From Lentibacillus sp. JNUCC-1 (GTDB lineage: Bacteria; Bacillota; Bacilli; Bacillales; Amphibacillaceae), in contig NZ_WHOH01000001.1 in the NCBI RefSeq assembly GCF_009741735.1, forward strand, positions 558,001-622,000: a DNA stretch of 64,000 nucleotides, read 5' to 3'. The position numbers were made by a program, and so were the translations under genes. Shown here piece by piece: positions 44,619-54,176 of this stretch. The notes under the pieces were generated by a model. It was not told where the DNA came from. It made no database searches and saw only the letters and a program-made list of their open reading frames with translations. Position 1 is the first letter of the stretch; each line of letters begins with the position of its first letter.

Positions 44619-44916
44619 TTTATTGCATACTTGGCATTTTTGCTTTCATCACAAGTAAGACCCTTTAAATATACTAAATATTGTAACATTATTTTTACAC
44701 AAGATTAAGGACTTGACTCTGCACTAAGCAAATGGGGGTCTTTTTCCCTAGCGTTCACAGCACCTTTTTTATATTTTTACTATGTGGCAAGCACAAGCCA
44801 AAACAACAAGAATTATCACAATATCGACAGCTATTCACACAAAACCGAGGTAATGTTTGACTGTCTGTCTGATACCGTTTAAGATTAAAAGCGGATTTTT
44901 GACTTATTCTAAAATT

Positions 44917-44931
44917 AATTATCAGACTATT
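44917..44931 (+). promoter_or_regulatory. Candidate CodY box upstream of brnQ
   Basis: AATTATCAGACTATT matches the CodY consensus AATTTTCWGAAAATT at 12 of 15 positions, 34 bp before the brnQ start. BrnQ-type genes are known CodY targets in Bacilli. The rest of the 240-bp gap shows no T-box or other clear leader. Confidence 0.4.
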
Positions 44932-44964
44932 ATCAATTAATTACACAGGCAAAAGGAGACCATC

Positions 44965-46248
44965 ATGAATAAACATACGTTTACCATTGGATTTATGTTA
45001 TTTGCATTATTTTTTGGAGCGGGAAATCTCATTTATCCGCCTACACTCGGCATGGAGGCTGGCACGACTTATTGGTGGGCCATCGCTGGGTTTGTAATCA
45101 CAGGTGTGGGACTTCCAATACTTGCTGTAGCAGCGATTGCACTTGTTAAAAGTGATGCCCGTGAGCTGTCGAATCGCGTACACCCTTTGTTTGGTCTTGT
45201 GTTCACTTCACTTGTTTATTTGTCAATTGGTACTTTTTTTGGCATCCCAAGAGCGGCATCTGTCGCTTATGAGATGAGTATGGGCCCTTTTGTGGAGTCA
45301 AATGGGGCTGTATTGCTTGCTTTTACAGCCGTGTTTTTCCTGCTGGTTCTTATTTTCAGCTTAAACCCGGCTAAGATCGTAAATCGAATCGGCCAGTTTT
45401 TGACACCGATTCTTCTGCTCGCAATTATCACATTGATTGTTGGTGCATTGTTCACATTGCAGGAGCCCCTTGCAGAGCCGATTGAAAGATACAAATCCAT
45501 GCCGCTTTTTAAAGGTTTCGTTGAAGGCTATTTAACTATGGACGCCATTGCGGCGCTTGCATTTGGAATCATCGTGGTTACGGCTTTTAAAGCACGGGGA
45601 ATCACACATAAAAAAGCATTGATTAAAGAAACAATCAAAGCCGGCCTTGTGACTGGTATCGGTTTGACCGGTGTGTATGTAGCGATTGGGTGGATCGGTG
45701 CAAAAATAGGAGATTCAGGCACCCACTCAAATGGCGGGGAAATTCTTTCAAGCGCTGCAGATCTCATATTCGGTCCATTCGGCGCTTTGATTCTTGGATT
45801 AATCGTTGCGCTGGCATGCTTTACAACCTCAGTCGGTCTGGTTGTTGCCAGTGCCCAGTATTTCTCCGGAATTTCTAAAATGTCCTATAAAACAGTTGCC
45901 ATAATCGTGACTTTTTTCAGCTTCTTAATTGCCAATCAGGGGCTGAATACCATTATAACGGTGTCTGTTCCTGTGCTCGTATTTCTGTACCCGATAGCAA
46001 TTGTCATCATCTTGCTGGCTTTCTTGCATCCCTTGTTCTCAAAGCCACAAGCCGTGTATCGCGGTGCGGTTGTAGTCACAGCAGTGTTCAGCCTGTATGA
46101 CGGCATTACGGCTTTCGGAATACAACTGCCAGCACTCAAGCCTTTAATAGAATCCTTGCCGCTTTTCAATGCTGGGCTTGCATGGTTGCTCCCTGCAATA
46201 ATCGGAGGTGTCACAGGACATTTGCTCGGCCGCAAGCGTCATCAATAG
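44965..46248 (+). CDS. brnQ: Branched-chain amino acid:cation symporter
   Basis: A 427-residue LIVCS-family carrier with 12 helices importing Leu, Ile and Val with Na+ or H+. The N-terminus has FTIGFMLFALFFGAGNLIYPPTLG, the family hallmark, with TFFGIPRAASVAYEMS and the later ACFTTSVGLVVASAQYF. The start ATG follows AAAAGGAG. Monocistronic. Confidence 0.95.
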   Translation: MNKHTFTIGFMLFALFFGAGNLIYPPTLGMEAGTTYWWAIAGFVITGVGLPILAVAAIALVKSDARELSNRVHPLFGLVFTSLVYLSIGTFFGIPRAASVAYEMSMGPFVESNGAVLLAFTAVFFLLVLIFSLNPAKIVNRIGQFLTPILLLAIITLIVGALFTLQEPLAEPIERYKSMPLFKGFVEGYLTMDAIAALAFGIIVVTAFKARGITHKKALIKETIKAGLVTGIGLTGVYVAIGWIGAKIGDSGTHSNGGEILSSAADLIFGPFGALILGLIVALACFTTSVGLVVASAQYFSGISKMSYKTVAIIVTFFSFLIANQGLNTIITVSVPVLVFLYPIAIVIILLAFLHPLFSKPQAVYRGAVVVTAVFSLYDGITAFGIQLPALKPLIESLPLFNAGLAWLLPAIIGGVTGHLLGRKRHQ

Positions 46249-46326
46249 GGCATGAAACAAACAAGTAAACGAATTTGGTTGCCTTTGTTATACTTGATCT
46301 AAAGACTCAATTAGGGGGAATGCTTC

Positions 46327-47073
46327 ATGCCGAAGAAAATCATACTTCTCGTTCTATTGCTCCTCCTTACACTGGCTGCCTGCGCGCCTTTCGCAAAAGA
46401 AAGTTCGAACGAAGCCGTCACTGATGAAGCCTTAAATGAGCATCTTGCAGAACAGAGCGGCTATGTTTTAAAGTCAGATGTGGATAACATTAACAAACAT
46501 CTGGATTATACCGAAACAGATTTAAAGACCATATATTTTGCCGGGGGTTGTTTCTGGGGCGTTGAAGCCTACATGCAAAAGCTGTATGGCGTATATCAGG
46601 TAACATCTGGTTATGCGAATGGAGATGGCGTAAACCCGAGTTACATCGATGTCATTTCAGGTGAGGACGGCTTTGCAGAAACCGTTAAAGTTCAATATGA
46701 CCCAGACCGTGTATCCCTCAAAAGCCTGATTGATCAGTTGTTTCTTGTCATTGACCCAACAACTTTGAACAAACAGGGTAATGATGAAGGTGTTCAGTAT
46801 CGGACTGGAATTTATTATGAAGATGATGAAGATGCAGCAATCGTCAAAGAAGCTGTCCAAAACGAGCAATCCAAATATGATGAGGAAGTCGTGACAGAAG
46901 CTAAACCTTTAAAAAACTTCTACCGGGCAGAAGAGGAACATCAAAACTACCTGGAAAAAAATCCAAACGGCTACTGCCATATCGACTTGTCCTTGCTTAA
47001 CCATTTTAAAGTAGACCCGATTCCGAAAGATGAAGATATTGTGAAGTCTCTTAGCAAGAAACAAGCTGAATAA
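46327..47073 (+). CDS. msrA: Peptide methionine sulfoxide reductase MsrA, predicted lipoprotein
   Basis: A 248-residue reductase for methionine-S-sulfoxide. The first 19 residues form a lipoprotein signal (LLLLTLAAC, Cys19), then a 45-residue linker and the MsrA domain: YFAGGCFWGVEAYM (catalytic Cys75), GYANGDGVNPSY, GFAETVKVQYDP, DEGVQYRTGIYY and FYRAEEEHQNYLEKNPNGYC (possible resolving Cys). The start follows AGGGGGAATG. Membrane-anchored outside the cell, it would repair oxidised exported proteins. Most Bacillus MsrA are cytosolic. Confidence 0.93.
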   Translation: MPKKIILLVLLLLLTLAACAPFAKESSNEAVTDEALNEHLAEQSGYVLKSDVDNINKHLDYTETDLKTIYFAGGCFWGVEAYMQKLYGVYQVTSGYANGDGVNPSYIDVISGEDGFAETVKVQYDPDRVSLKSLIDQLFLVIDPTTLNKQGNDEGVQYRTGIYYEDDEDAAIVKEAVQNEQSKYDEEVVTEAKPLKNFYRAEEEHQNYLEKNPNGYCHIDLSLLNHFKVDPIPKDEDIVKSLSKKQAE

Positions 47074-47291
47074 GCACACAGCTGCGGGGCCAATCCTCCA
47101 GTCTTAAGGACCTAGGAGGCTGGCCTCGGGTTGTGCATGTTTTTCGCATGAATTGTAAACCATAAATACACTGGGAAATTGTAAACAGCAGACTGGGTTT
47201 TCCCGCAGTCTGGAAAGGGAAGAATTATTAAATGTCACAGTTAAAGTGTATTTAATTACAAAGCAGCAATACATTTGGGAGGTGCAGCAGC

Positions 47292-47789
47292 ATGTTTAAG
47301 AATTTATTTAAAAAACACGATGAACCTCAAGACATCACGGTCTATGCTCCCATCACCGGCAAGGTTACAGCTTTGGAGGAAGTTCCGGATCCGGTTTTCT
47401 CTCAGAAGATGATGGGAGAAGGTGTTGCAATTGAACCTGATGATGGAACAGTCTATGCGCCAGTAGATGGAACGATTATTCAGTTGTTTGAAACAAAGCA
47501 TGCCATTGGAATTCGTGCAGAGAATGGTGCAGAAATACTGATTCATATTGGATTGGATACAGTTGAACTTAAAGGGGACGGCTTTACTGCGTTTGTGGCA
47601 GAAGATGATCACGTTAAAACCGGTGACAAGCTCCTTACATTTGATATTGACACAATCAAATCTCATGATAAGAATCCAATCACCCCTATTATCGTAACCA
47701 ATAAGGACGATATGGGAGAGATTGAACTTACAGAAACAGATCACGTTCAAGCGGGTGAGGGCGCTATTTTCAGCGTAAATTCAAAATAA
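47292..47789 (+). CDS. crr: PTS glucose-type IIA component
   Basis: A 165-residue stand-alone EIIA-Glc domain that passes phosphate from HPr to a sugar-specific EIIB. Phosphorylated His85 lies in ILIHIGLDTVELKGDGF and the partner His70 in FETKHAIGIR; AFVAEDDHVKTGD and TPIIVTNKD are conserved. It starts after TGGGAGG. No EIIBC gene adjoins it, so it serves permeases encoded elsewhere. A hairpin (CAGACTG / CAGTCTG, about 47190-47213) lies in its leader; its role is unclear. Confidence 0.93.
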   Translation: MFKNLFKKHDEPQDITVYAPITGKVTALEEVPDPVFSQKMMGEGVAIEPDDGTVYAPVDGTIIQLFETKHAIGIRAENGAEILIHIGLDTVELKGDGFTAFVAEDDHVKTGDKLLTFDIDTIKSHDKNPITPIIVTNKDDMGEIELTETDHVQAGEGAIFSVNSK

Positions 47790-47799
47790 ATCCTTTACA

Positions 47800-47845
47800 A
47801 AAAGCCCTGATGCATTGGGGAAACACCACACTGCATCAGGGCTTT
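47800..47845 (+). terminator. Terminator after the EIIA gene
   Basis: AAAAGCCCTGATGCA / TGCATCAGGGCTTT stem, one of the longest in the window, between the convergent EIIA and SDR genes. Confidence 0.85.
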
Positions 47846-47856
47846 GCTGTCTATTT

Positions 47857-48647
47857 TTATAGGGCTTTTACGAGTCCCCCATCAATCACAAGCGATTGGC
47901 CGCTTATATACGAATTGGCCTCCGAAGCCAGAAACAAAATAGCATTGGCGAACTCTTCTGGTGTACCAAAGCGCTTCATCGGAATTTCAGATTCGACATT
48001 GTCCAGCATTATTTCCGGGGAAATATTTTGTTTCTCTGCGTTAGCCCGGGTCAAGTCAAGTATGCGGTCTGTTTTGATTTTTCCGGGTCCGACAGTATTG
48101 ATCAGTATATGATCCTCCCCTAGCTCCTGTGCCAAAGTTTTGGTTAGACCATGGATGCCGGGGCGTAGCGTATTTGAAATTACCATATTGTCCAGGCTTT
48201 GCTTAATCGATGACGAGGCCAGGTTGATAATATGGCCGCTTTGCTGTTCAATCATATAGGGCGCGGCCTCCCGGATGGTGCGGACAAAGCTGAGCAGGTT
48301 GCGCTGAAATGACTGGTACCATTCTTCATCGGTAATCTCCAGGAAAGGCCCTGCCGGCGGTCCCCCGACATTATTGATGAGCACATCCACCGTTCCGTTT
48401 TGCTGAACTGCCTTGGCGATAAGCTTTTTAATATCCGCATGACGCTTCATATCACAGATCGCATAGTCAATGTGTGCGTTATCTGTATGGGCTTTAATCT
48501 CTGCGACGGTTGCCTGCAAATTCGCTTCATTCCTGCTCGCAATCAGGACATGTGCCCTTCCCTTGCATAAGCTGCAGCGATTGCTTTGCCAAGTCCTTTG
48601 CTTGCAGCCGTCACCACAACTGACTTTCCTTCTAAACCTAAATCCAT
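47857..48647 (-). CDS. SDR-family oxidoreductase, frame disrupted by one base
   Basis: A 263-residue SDR when one base is restored. The ATG at 48645-48647 follows GGAGAGG and encodes VVVTAASKGLGKAIAAAYAREG with the TGxxxGxG-like dinucleotide site. The frame then stops at GHMS. Adding one G at the CCC/GGG run (48555-48557) gives REGAHVLIASRNEANLQATVAEIK and joins the rest: LINNVGGPPAGPF, INLASSSIKQ, GPGKIKTDR and GQSLVIDGG. The usual YxxxK site is replaced: the segment after SSSIKQ reads NMVISNTLRPGIHGLTKTLA, with no Tyr at the expected place, as in a subgroup of SDRs. Confidence 0.8.
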
Positions 48648-48806
48648 GTGACCTCTCCTTCTGTGTATTACTTTTAGATTAAGAATAGCCTATATGCCTG
48701 ATGTTTCCAATTGATTCGTTCAGGGTATGCTGTTTATCATCATAGAAAATCCTGCTATGATAATATAGATATAAGAAAACAACCCAATGAAACCGAGGCG
48801 TTTTAT

Positions 48807-49933
48807 ATGCGCAAAATCAGAAATTTGATCATGATTGTACTCGTATGTTTCCTGTTTTGGCATTTCTATGGCCCACTTATCAGGAATCTGGTGTCGATGG
48901 TGTCGTGAACAATGTCCAGGCCGATATCAATACATTAAAAGATAAAATCAATTCATCTCAAGTGATTGATAGAGTGACCGAAGAATTTCAGCTTCTCAAA
49001 GGCAAATTGGAAAGTCAATTCGGAAAAGAATCACCCAACCAGGAGCCACCTGAAAAGCCTGACCTGGATCAGCCCGCCGAACAAACCTTTTCGATTTTCA
49101 ATGTCGAGATTGGCGACCCCCGTTCTGAGGTCGAGCAAGAAGCTGGTGAGCCTCAGCGGTCGTCTTTGAATGAATATGGCGTGAACTGGGCCGCTTATCA
49201 TAATGATTACGCACATTTTTTCATGGTTGCATACAATGAAAACGATCAAGTCGCAGCGTTATTTACAAACCAGGATCTGTTGGCCTCAAAAAATGCGATT
49301 ACTTTTAACAGTGTCCGAGATGATGTTCGTGCTGCGCTGGGTGAGCCTGAGAAGTCAATTCGTAAAGGGCTTGTCAATTATCAGGTCCAGCACGGTGACG
49401 AGTTTGATATGTATAAAATTGATGGCAATTACGTGACCCTATTTTACGATGTCCATTCCGAAAATACGGTGACAGCCATCCAGATCATCGATGAAAGTCT
49501 TGAGCAGCAGAAAAAGGATTACTATACGGAGCCAAGCGATGCCCTCAGAAAAGGATTTGAGGAACAGCTTTTTGATCTGACCAATGCTGCCCGGGTCAAA
49601 CATGGAAAGGCTCCGCTCAAATGGGGGGACCCCGCCTTGCCCACTGCGCGCAGCCACAGCACCGATATGGCGGAGAATGACTACTTCAGCCATACCAATC
49701 TCGATGGTCAATCCCCATTTGACCGCATGAGAGAAGATAACATTCAGTTCCGCATGGCCGGAGAAAATCTCGCCGCCGGGCAAGTGAGCAGCGTCTTTGC
49801 TCATGAAGGATTGATGAACTCTGCCGGACATAGAGAAAATATATTAAAGGGCGGGTACAACACCCTCGCTGTCGGCGTGGCTTTTAACGATAAATCCCAG
49901 CCTTACTATACAGAAACCTTTTGGCAAAAATGA
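48807..49933 (+). CDS. CAP/SCP-domain protein (YlbC-like), frame disrupted by one base
   Basis: A 375-residue secreted or membrane-anchored protein after restoring one base. ATG 48807 starts a signal anchor (MRKIRNLIMIVLVCFLFWHFYG). The frame breaks at GGCCC (about 48870-48874): adding one G or C joins FYGPTYQESGVDGVVNNVQ. A CAP-associated N-terminal domain follows (IGDPRSEVEQEAGEPQRSSLNEYGVNWAAYHN, about 95-215). The C-terminal CAP domain (about 245-375) has LFDLTNAARVKHGKAPLKW, HSTDMAENDYFSHTNLDG, GENLAAGQ and SAGHRENIL. Similar to Bacillus YlbC/YkwD; function unproven. Confidence 0.85.
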
Positions 49934-50585
49934 GCGGCTACATGTAGGAGTCGCTCATTTTTATATTCCTTGATCCACAGTGAACTGCCCTTTTGTTTCT
50001 TGCCCCATTTCAATGTAAAAAGATCTCCGTCCCTCACAGGTCCTACGCCTGCCGGGGTCCCGGTGAAAACAATGTCTCTCGGGCCAGGCCAAAGTGGATA
50101 TTGATATATGTCAGTAGTGTGGTGAAGTCAAAAATCAGGTCGTTCATATCCCCGATCTGCGCTGTTGCACCATTTTTAACAAGGCTGAACGTTTTTCCAA
50201 GACACGCTGCTTCCCCTGGGAAAGACCAGAACTCCGTCAGTACCGCTGCGTTTTTAAATCCTTTGGCCAATACCCATGGATGGCCTTTATTCTTCAGTTC
50301 TGTCTGCACATCGCGCAATGTGAAATCAATCCCCAATGCCATATGTGTGAAGACTTCATCAACCGCAACCGTCTCCTCTATGTCCTTACCAATATACAAC
50401 ACAACTTCCGCTTCATAATGCACACTGCCTGAATCGTGCGGCAATGCGATTTTATTTCCAGTTGCTGTCACCGCAGAATGGGTTGGTTTTGTAAATATCA
50501 GTGGCCGCTCAGGCACAGTGTTTCCCAATTCTTCCGCATGTTCAGCATAATTGCGACCCACACAAAAAATATTTTGAATTTCCAT
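49906..50585 (-). CDS. Fumarylacetoacetate-hydrolase-family protein, frame disrupted
   Basis: A YcgM-like FAH-fold enzyme of roughly 210 residues. ATG 50585 follows GAGG. Motifs: FCVGRNYAEHAEELGN, PLIFTKPTHSAV, the metal ligands HYEAEVVLYIGK, GIDFTLRDVQ and KGFKNAAVL. The frame stops at 50043, but adding one base at GGCCC (about 50088-50092) gives LGPRDIVFTGTPAGVGPVRDGDLFTLKWG, the family C-terminus. That frame next stops at 49906, past the terminator. The true end is probably near 49945-49965, perhaps with a second lost base. Substrate unknown (hydrolase or decarboxylase of 2-oxo acids). Confidence 0.75.
49928..49963. terminator. Bidirectional terminator
   Basis: AAAAATGAGCG / CGCTCATTTTT, an 11-bp stem with a 14-nt loop between the convergent CAP-protein and FAH genes. 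Confidence 0.8.
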
Positions 50586-50669
50586 CACTATCGCCTCTTT
50601 TTAAACGTTTAAGTTGATTATACGTAGAACACAAAGGGTATTTCAACTTTAGAAGGAGGAAACGGTATC

Positions 50670-51658
50670 ATGAAAAAAATATTGAACGATCCGAAACACG
50701 TTGTGGATGAAATGCTTCAAGGGTTGTGCCTGACACATAATGAACTTGTTGACCGGGTTGACGGTACGGGTGTGATCTACCGCAAGTTTACAGATGAAGG
50801 CAAAGTCGGACTGGTAAGTGGCGGGGGCAGCGGTCATGAGCCGGCTCATGCTGGTTTTGTCGGCAAAGGCATGCTCTCCGCTGCTGCTTGTGGTGAAGTT
50901 TTCACCTCCCCGACACCTGATCAGATTTTAGAAGCGATTAAAAAAGCGGATCAAGGGGCAGGGGGGCTGCTGATTGTGAAAAATTATTCCGGTGATATTA
51001 TGAATTTCGAAATGGCAATGGAACTGGCTGACATGGAAGACATTCCCGTGAAGCACGTGGTTGTGAATGACGATATCGCATTGGAAGATACACAATCTGC
51101 TGATCGGCGCGGTGTGGCCGGCACATTATTCGTTCACAAAATCCTCGGTGCTGCGGCAGAAATAGGAACCGCCCTCGAAGACTTGCAAAAAATAGGCAAT
51201 GATGTTGTCGCAAATATGGCTTCTTTAGGTGTGGCATTAACTCCTGCCACAGTTCCTGAAGTTGGAAAACCCGGATTTGAGCTTGCCGATAATGAGCTCG
51301 AATATGGTATTGGCATTCACGGAGAATCGGGTTATCGGCGGGAAAACATCAAATCGTCCAAAGCGATTGCAGAAGAACTTGTGAGTCAATTGAAGAATGA
51401 ATTGAATTGGACGCAAGGTGACCGTTTTGGTTGTTGATCAACGGACTCGGTGCGACTCCTCTGATGGAACAATTTATTTTTATGGGGGACGTCTCCGAAC
51501 GATTGTCCCTGGAAGGTGTCGAGATTGAATTTAAAAAAGTCGGCTCGTACATGACATCTCTTGATATGGCCGGAATCTCCCTGACAATGCTCAAACTCGC
51601 GGACACATCGTGGCTCCCTTACCTCGAACATCCAACAGAAACCCCGACAGCTTTTTAA
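50670..51658 (+). CDS. dhaK: Dihydroxyacetone kinase subunit DhaK, frame disrupted by one base
   Basis: The dihydroxyacetone-binding subunit of the PTS-dependent kinase; 329 residues if one base is restored. SGGGSGHEPAHAGFVGKGML, GGLLIVKNYSGDIMNFEMA and YGIGIHGESGYRRE (substrate-binding His) are intact. The frame stops after QGDRFGC at about 51436. A missing base within CGTTTTGG (51423-51430) would join it to LLINGLGATPLMEQFIF and the rest of the C-terminus. The start follows AGAAGGAGG. First gene of dhaKLM. Confidence 0.87.
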
Positions 51659-51682
51659 AGCAGAAACGAAGGAGGAACACGC

Positions 51683-52273
51683 ATGCTTACGATTGAAAAT
51701 ACCCAAACATGGCTTACTTTATTTGCAGATAAAATTACAGACAATGCAGCTTACTTGAGTGAACTCGACCAAGCAATTGGAGATGGAGATCATGGCTCCA
51801 ACATGGCACGCGGCGTGGAGGCAATGACGCAAGAGCTAAACCAGGCTACACCAGAAACTGTTGCTGACATATTCAAACCAGCCGCGATGTCATTGATCAG
51901 CAATATCGGCGGTGCATCCGGGCCCCTATATGGAACAGCGCTTCTTGAAATGAGTAAACAAGCAGCTGAAGATGCAGAAGATCTTGGAGCACTTTTGCAG
52001 GCTGGACTTGCAGGCATACAAAAACGAGGGAAGGCTCAATTGGGTGACAAAACAATGATAGACGTCTGGAGTCCTGTGATTGAAGCAGTGGAAAACAGTG
52101 CGTTAAACAAGGAGACTGTATACAATGCTGTTGAAGCAACCAAAGAACTAAAGGCTGAAAAAGGGCGCGCAGCCTATGTCGGTGAACGTTCTATCGGACA
52201 TCTCGACCCAGGTGCTGTATCATCAGGTTATTTTTTCGAAGCGCTCATCGAAAGTGGTGTATTGAATGGCTAA
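51683..52273 (+). CDS. dhaL: Dihydroxyacetone kinase subunit DhaL
   Basis: A 196-residue ADP-binding subunit that receives phosphate from DhaM and passes it to dihydroxyacetone. The Mg/ADP motif LDQAIGDGDHGSNMARG is complete; GGASGPLYGTALLEM, GDKTMIDVWSPVIEA and the C-terminal RSIGHLDPGAVSS fit the family. Start after AAGGAGG, 24 bp after dhaK. Confidence 0.95.
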   Translation: MLTIENTQTWLTLFADKITDNAAYLSELDQAIGDGDHGSNMARGVEAMTQELNQATPETVADIFKPAAMSLISNIGGASGPLYGTALLEMSKQAAEDAEDLGALLQAGLAGIQKRGKAQLGDKTMIDVWSPVIEAVENSALNKETVYNAVEATKELKAEKGRAAYVGERSIGHLDPGAVSSGYFFEALIESGVLNG

Positions 52274-52649
52274 TCCAACCTATGGCGTTTTGATTGTCTC
52301 TCACGTACCAGATATGGCACAAGGCCTCGTCTCACTTTTAAAAGAGGTTGCCGGTGATGTTCCCATTACGTTCTCAGCCGGCACAGATGATGGGGCAATC
52401 GGTTCCAGCTACACCCGCATTCAACAAGCCATCGAGGATAATCCAGCTCAAGAAGTGTTTGCTTTTTATGATCTGGGGAGTGCAAAAATGAATATCGAAA
52501 TGGCAATGGATCTGAACACGAGCGATAAAACGATCCATCTGATGGACACAGCTTTTGTAGAAGGTGCCTATACAGCAGCGGCACTTCTGCAGGGCGATTC
52601 AGACTATGACCGTGTCATGTCCCAGTTAAATCCCCTCATTATAAAGTAA
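52266..52649 (+). CDS. dhaM: Dihydroxyacetone kinase phosphotransfer subunit DhaM (single EIIA domain)
   Basis: A 127-residue PTS EIIA-mannose-type domain. The phosphorylated His is in YGVLIVSHVPDMAQGL; FSAGTDDGAIGSSYTRI and VFAFYDLGSAKMNIEMAMD are family features. The ATG overlaps the dhaL stop by 8 nt, so translation is coupled. It lacks the HPr and EI-like domains of the E. coli protein, as is usual in Firmicutes, and takes phosphate from HPr. Confidence 0.92.
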   Translation: MANPTYGVLIVSHVPDMAQGLVSLLKEVAGDVPITFSAGTDDGAIGSSYTRIQQAIEDNPAQEVFAFYDLGSAKMNIEMAMDLNTSDKTIHLMDTAFVEGAYTAAALLQGDSDYDRVMSQLNPLIIK

Positions 52650-52650
52650 T

Positions 52651-52712
52651 TTGTGACAAAGAGGACCAGGCCTCACGGATGAATTCCCGGGGGCCTGGCC
52701 CTCTTTGTCACA
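52651..52712. terminator. Large bidirectional terminator
   Basis: TGTGACAAAGAGG-A-CCAGGCC / GGCCTGG-C-CCTCTTTGTCACA: a 20-bp arm with one mismatch between convergent dhaM and the DUF819 gene. Confidence 0.75.
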
Positions 52713-52720
52713 TTTCATGC

Positions 52721-53941
52721 TTATACAAATCCTTGGAACCACAATCCAAGTGCCGTTCCGATGTAGTTACCAATGATGTAGCCGAGTGTTCCGACAAGCA
52801 GAATGGGCACAATCAGTTTATTCCACCCTTTTGCGATGGCCATGGCTGCAGCAGTTGTCGGTCCGCCGAGATTGGCGTTGGCGGAGAGAACGATCTCTTC
52901 TAAATTAAACTTGAACAGCTTTCCCAATATAAGGGACATTAACAAATTAATCACCACAATGATCAGCACGAAGACGAGCAGCAGTGGTGCTTCACCCAAA
53001 ACAACGCCCAGCGAAGCAGGCACTCCAATCACCACGAAAAACAAGTAAATTAAAAACGTCCCAAGTTCCTGGGTCCCGTTAATATTTTCAAAGTAATTTG
53101 GCAGCACTAGCACGGCAAGCACAGTCAGAGTGGTCAGCATTAAATACTGATCACCGATGACACCGCCAAGCAGATCAAATAAAGGACTGGCATCTTCACC
53201 GCTTGGAATTACCCGCGCAAAGAAGTCAGCCAAGTTAAATGAAATGGCTACCAGAACAACTGCTGTAGCGATACTTTTAGCGATGTCTTTAAGCGAAATT
53301 TCTTTACGCTTCCAAAATGAAGCGGCTTGCGTTTGGTCCCCGTCGCCTTCACTGGCCTCCACCTCATCCATATGCGGTGTATGATAACGTGCGCGTATAA
53401 AGTTGACAGCTGGTATAGCCATAAGTACAAAGAAGAAAATAGCCATCATCGCGTTATCTGCTACGACTGTTGCCGAAATCAGATCCTCAGGTGTTTCAAA
53501 CTTTGCTGACATCGCGGCAAAATTGACCCCGCCACCTGTATACGATCCTGCCATCATACCACCAATCTTGTCCAAATAGGGTATGTGGTTTTTCAGTACC
53601 ATAAAAGAAATAATCGTGCCTGCAACAGTTCCGATTGCACTGAGCAGAAACATCGTCAGCATGCGTCCGCTCTCCTGCCAGATTTTCTTGATGTTTGCCT
53701 GGAAAAGCAAGAGCGGTATGGCAAGCGGAACAGCATAATTCCAGATCGCATCGTACACTCCGGAATCTACTGGAATGACATTCAAATTCGACAGCGTCAT
53801 TGCACCTATAAGGGCAATGATCGCCCCTGACACCTTGGATGCCCATGCATATTTCTGTTCAAGAAAAATACTGACCGCGGCCCAACCGGTAATAATCGCC
53901 CAGAGTGCCCACGTATTGTCCGCTGATATTAAAGTGTCCAA
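52721..53941 (-). CDS. DUF819 family membrane protein (YjcL-like)
   Basis: A roughly 406-residue protein with about 10-11 helices. It matches DUF819/YjcL: DNTWALWAIITGWAAVSIFLEQKY, PLLLFQANIKKIW, GGMMAGSYTGGGVNFAAMS, and the C-terminal ANLGGPTTAAAMAIAKGW repeat of the same pattern, suggesting a two-repeat transporter fold. A cytoplasmic acidic loop lies at about residues 190-215. TTG 53941 (8 nt from AAGGGG) is preferred to GTG 53950. Transport function is likely, substrate unknown. Confidence 0.85.
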   Translation of the reverse strand: MDTLISADNTWALWAIITGWAAVSIFLEQKYAWASKVSGAIIALIGAMTLSNLNVIPVDSGVYDAIWNYAVPLAIPLLLFQANIKKIWQESGRMLTMFLLSAIGTVAGTIISFMVLKNHIPYLDKIGGMMAGSYTGGGVNFAAMSAKFETPEDLISATVVADNAMMAIFFFVLMAIPAVNFIRARYHTPHMDEVEASEGDGDQTQAASFWKRKEISLKDIAKSIATAVVLVAISFNLADFFARVIPSGEDASPLFDLLGGVIGDQYLMLTTLTVLAVLVLPNYFENINGTQELGTFLIYLFFVVIGVPASLGVVLGEAPLLLVFVLIIVVINLLMSLILGKLFKFNLEEIVLSANANLGGPTTAAAMAIAKGWNKLIVPILLVGTLGYIIGNYIGTALGLWFQGFV

Positions 53942-54051
53942 TTTCCTCACCCCTTAATTGATGTATGGCATTCATGATATTACTGATAATAAGTTTAACC
54001 GATTCCCGCAAATTTTTCAGTACACACAATGGACATATTTAGGTCTTGGGG

Positions 54052-54067
54052 TGTGACATTTTTCACA
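54052..54067 (+). promoter_or_regulatory. Fnr/CRP-type box upstream of the NarK-like gene
   Basis: TGTGA-CATTTT-TCACA, a perfect match to the Bacillus Fnr/CRP consensus TGTGA-N6-TCACA. A -10-like TATACA lies at 54087-54092, placing the box near -41, the class II activator position. A nitrate/nitrite transporter is a classic Fnr target, so anaerobic activation is likely. Confidence 0.75.
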
Positions 54068-54176
54068 ATGAAATCAAGTAAAAACATATACACTGGATAC
54101 AAGCATATTTTACAGATACAATAAAGTTTCTTAAAATGATAAATACGTATTTATGTCGAGAGGTGGATGATGAATT

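Larger units (their letters stand above)
43123..44718 (+). mobile_element. IS256-family insertion sequence (copy 2), complete
   Basis: A 1596-bp element flanked by the 8-bp duplication CTGCACTA (43115-43122 and 44719-44726). The inverted ends share GTCC and the inner TTGTGTAAAAA at matching positions over 27 bp. One transposase gene (43218-44390) and a 328-bp non-coding tail. It inserted between array D/manA and brnQ. Confidence 0.9.

Noticed and set aside
44391..44658. Passenger gene in the IS256 copy 2 tail
   Set aside because: The frames there lack a ribosome binding site and recognisable protein; the pairing pattern favours non-coding structure.
47080..47125. Rho-independent terminator after msrA
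   Set aside because: A GAGG/CCTCC-type hairpin is present but there is no T-run directly after it, so it was not listed as a terminator.
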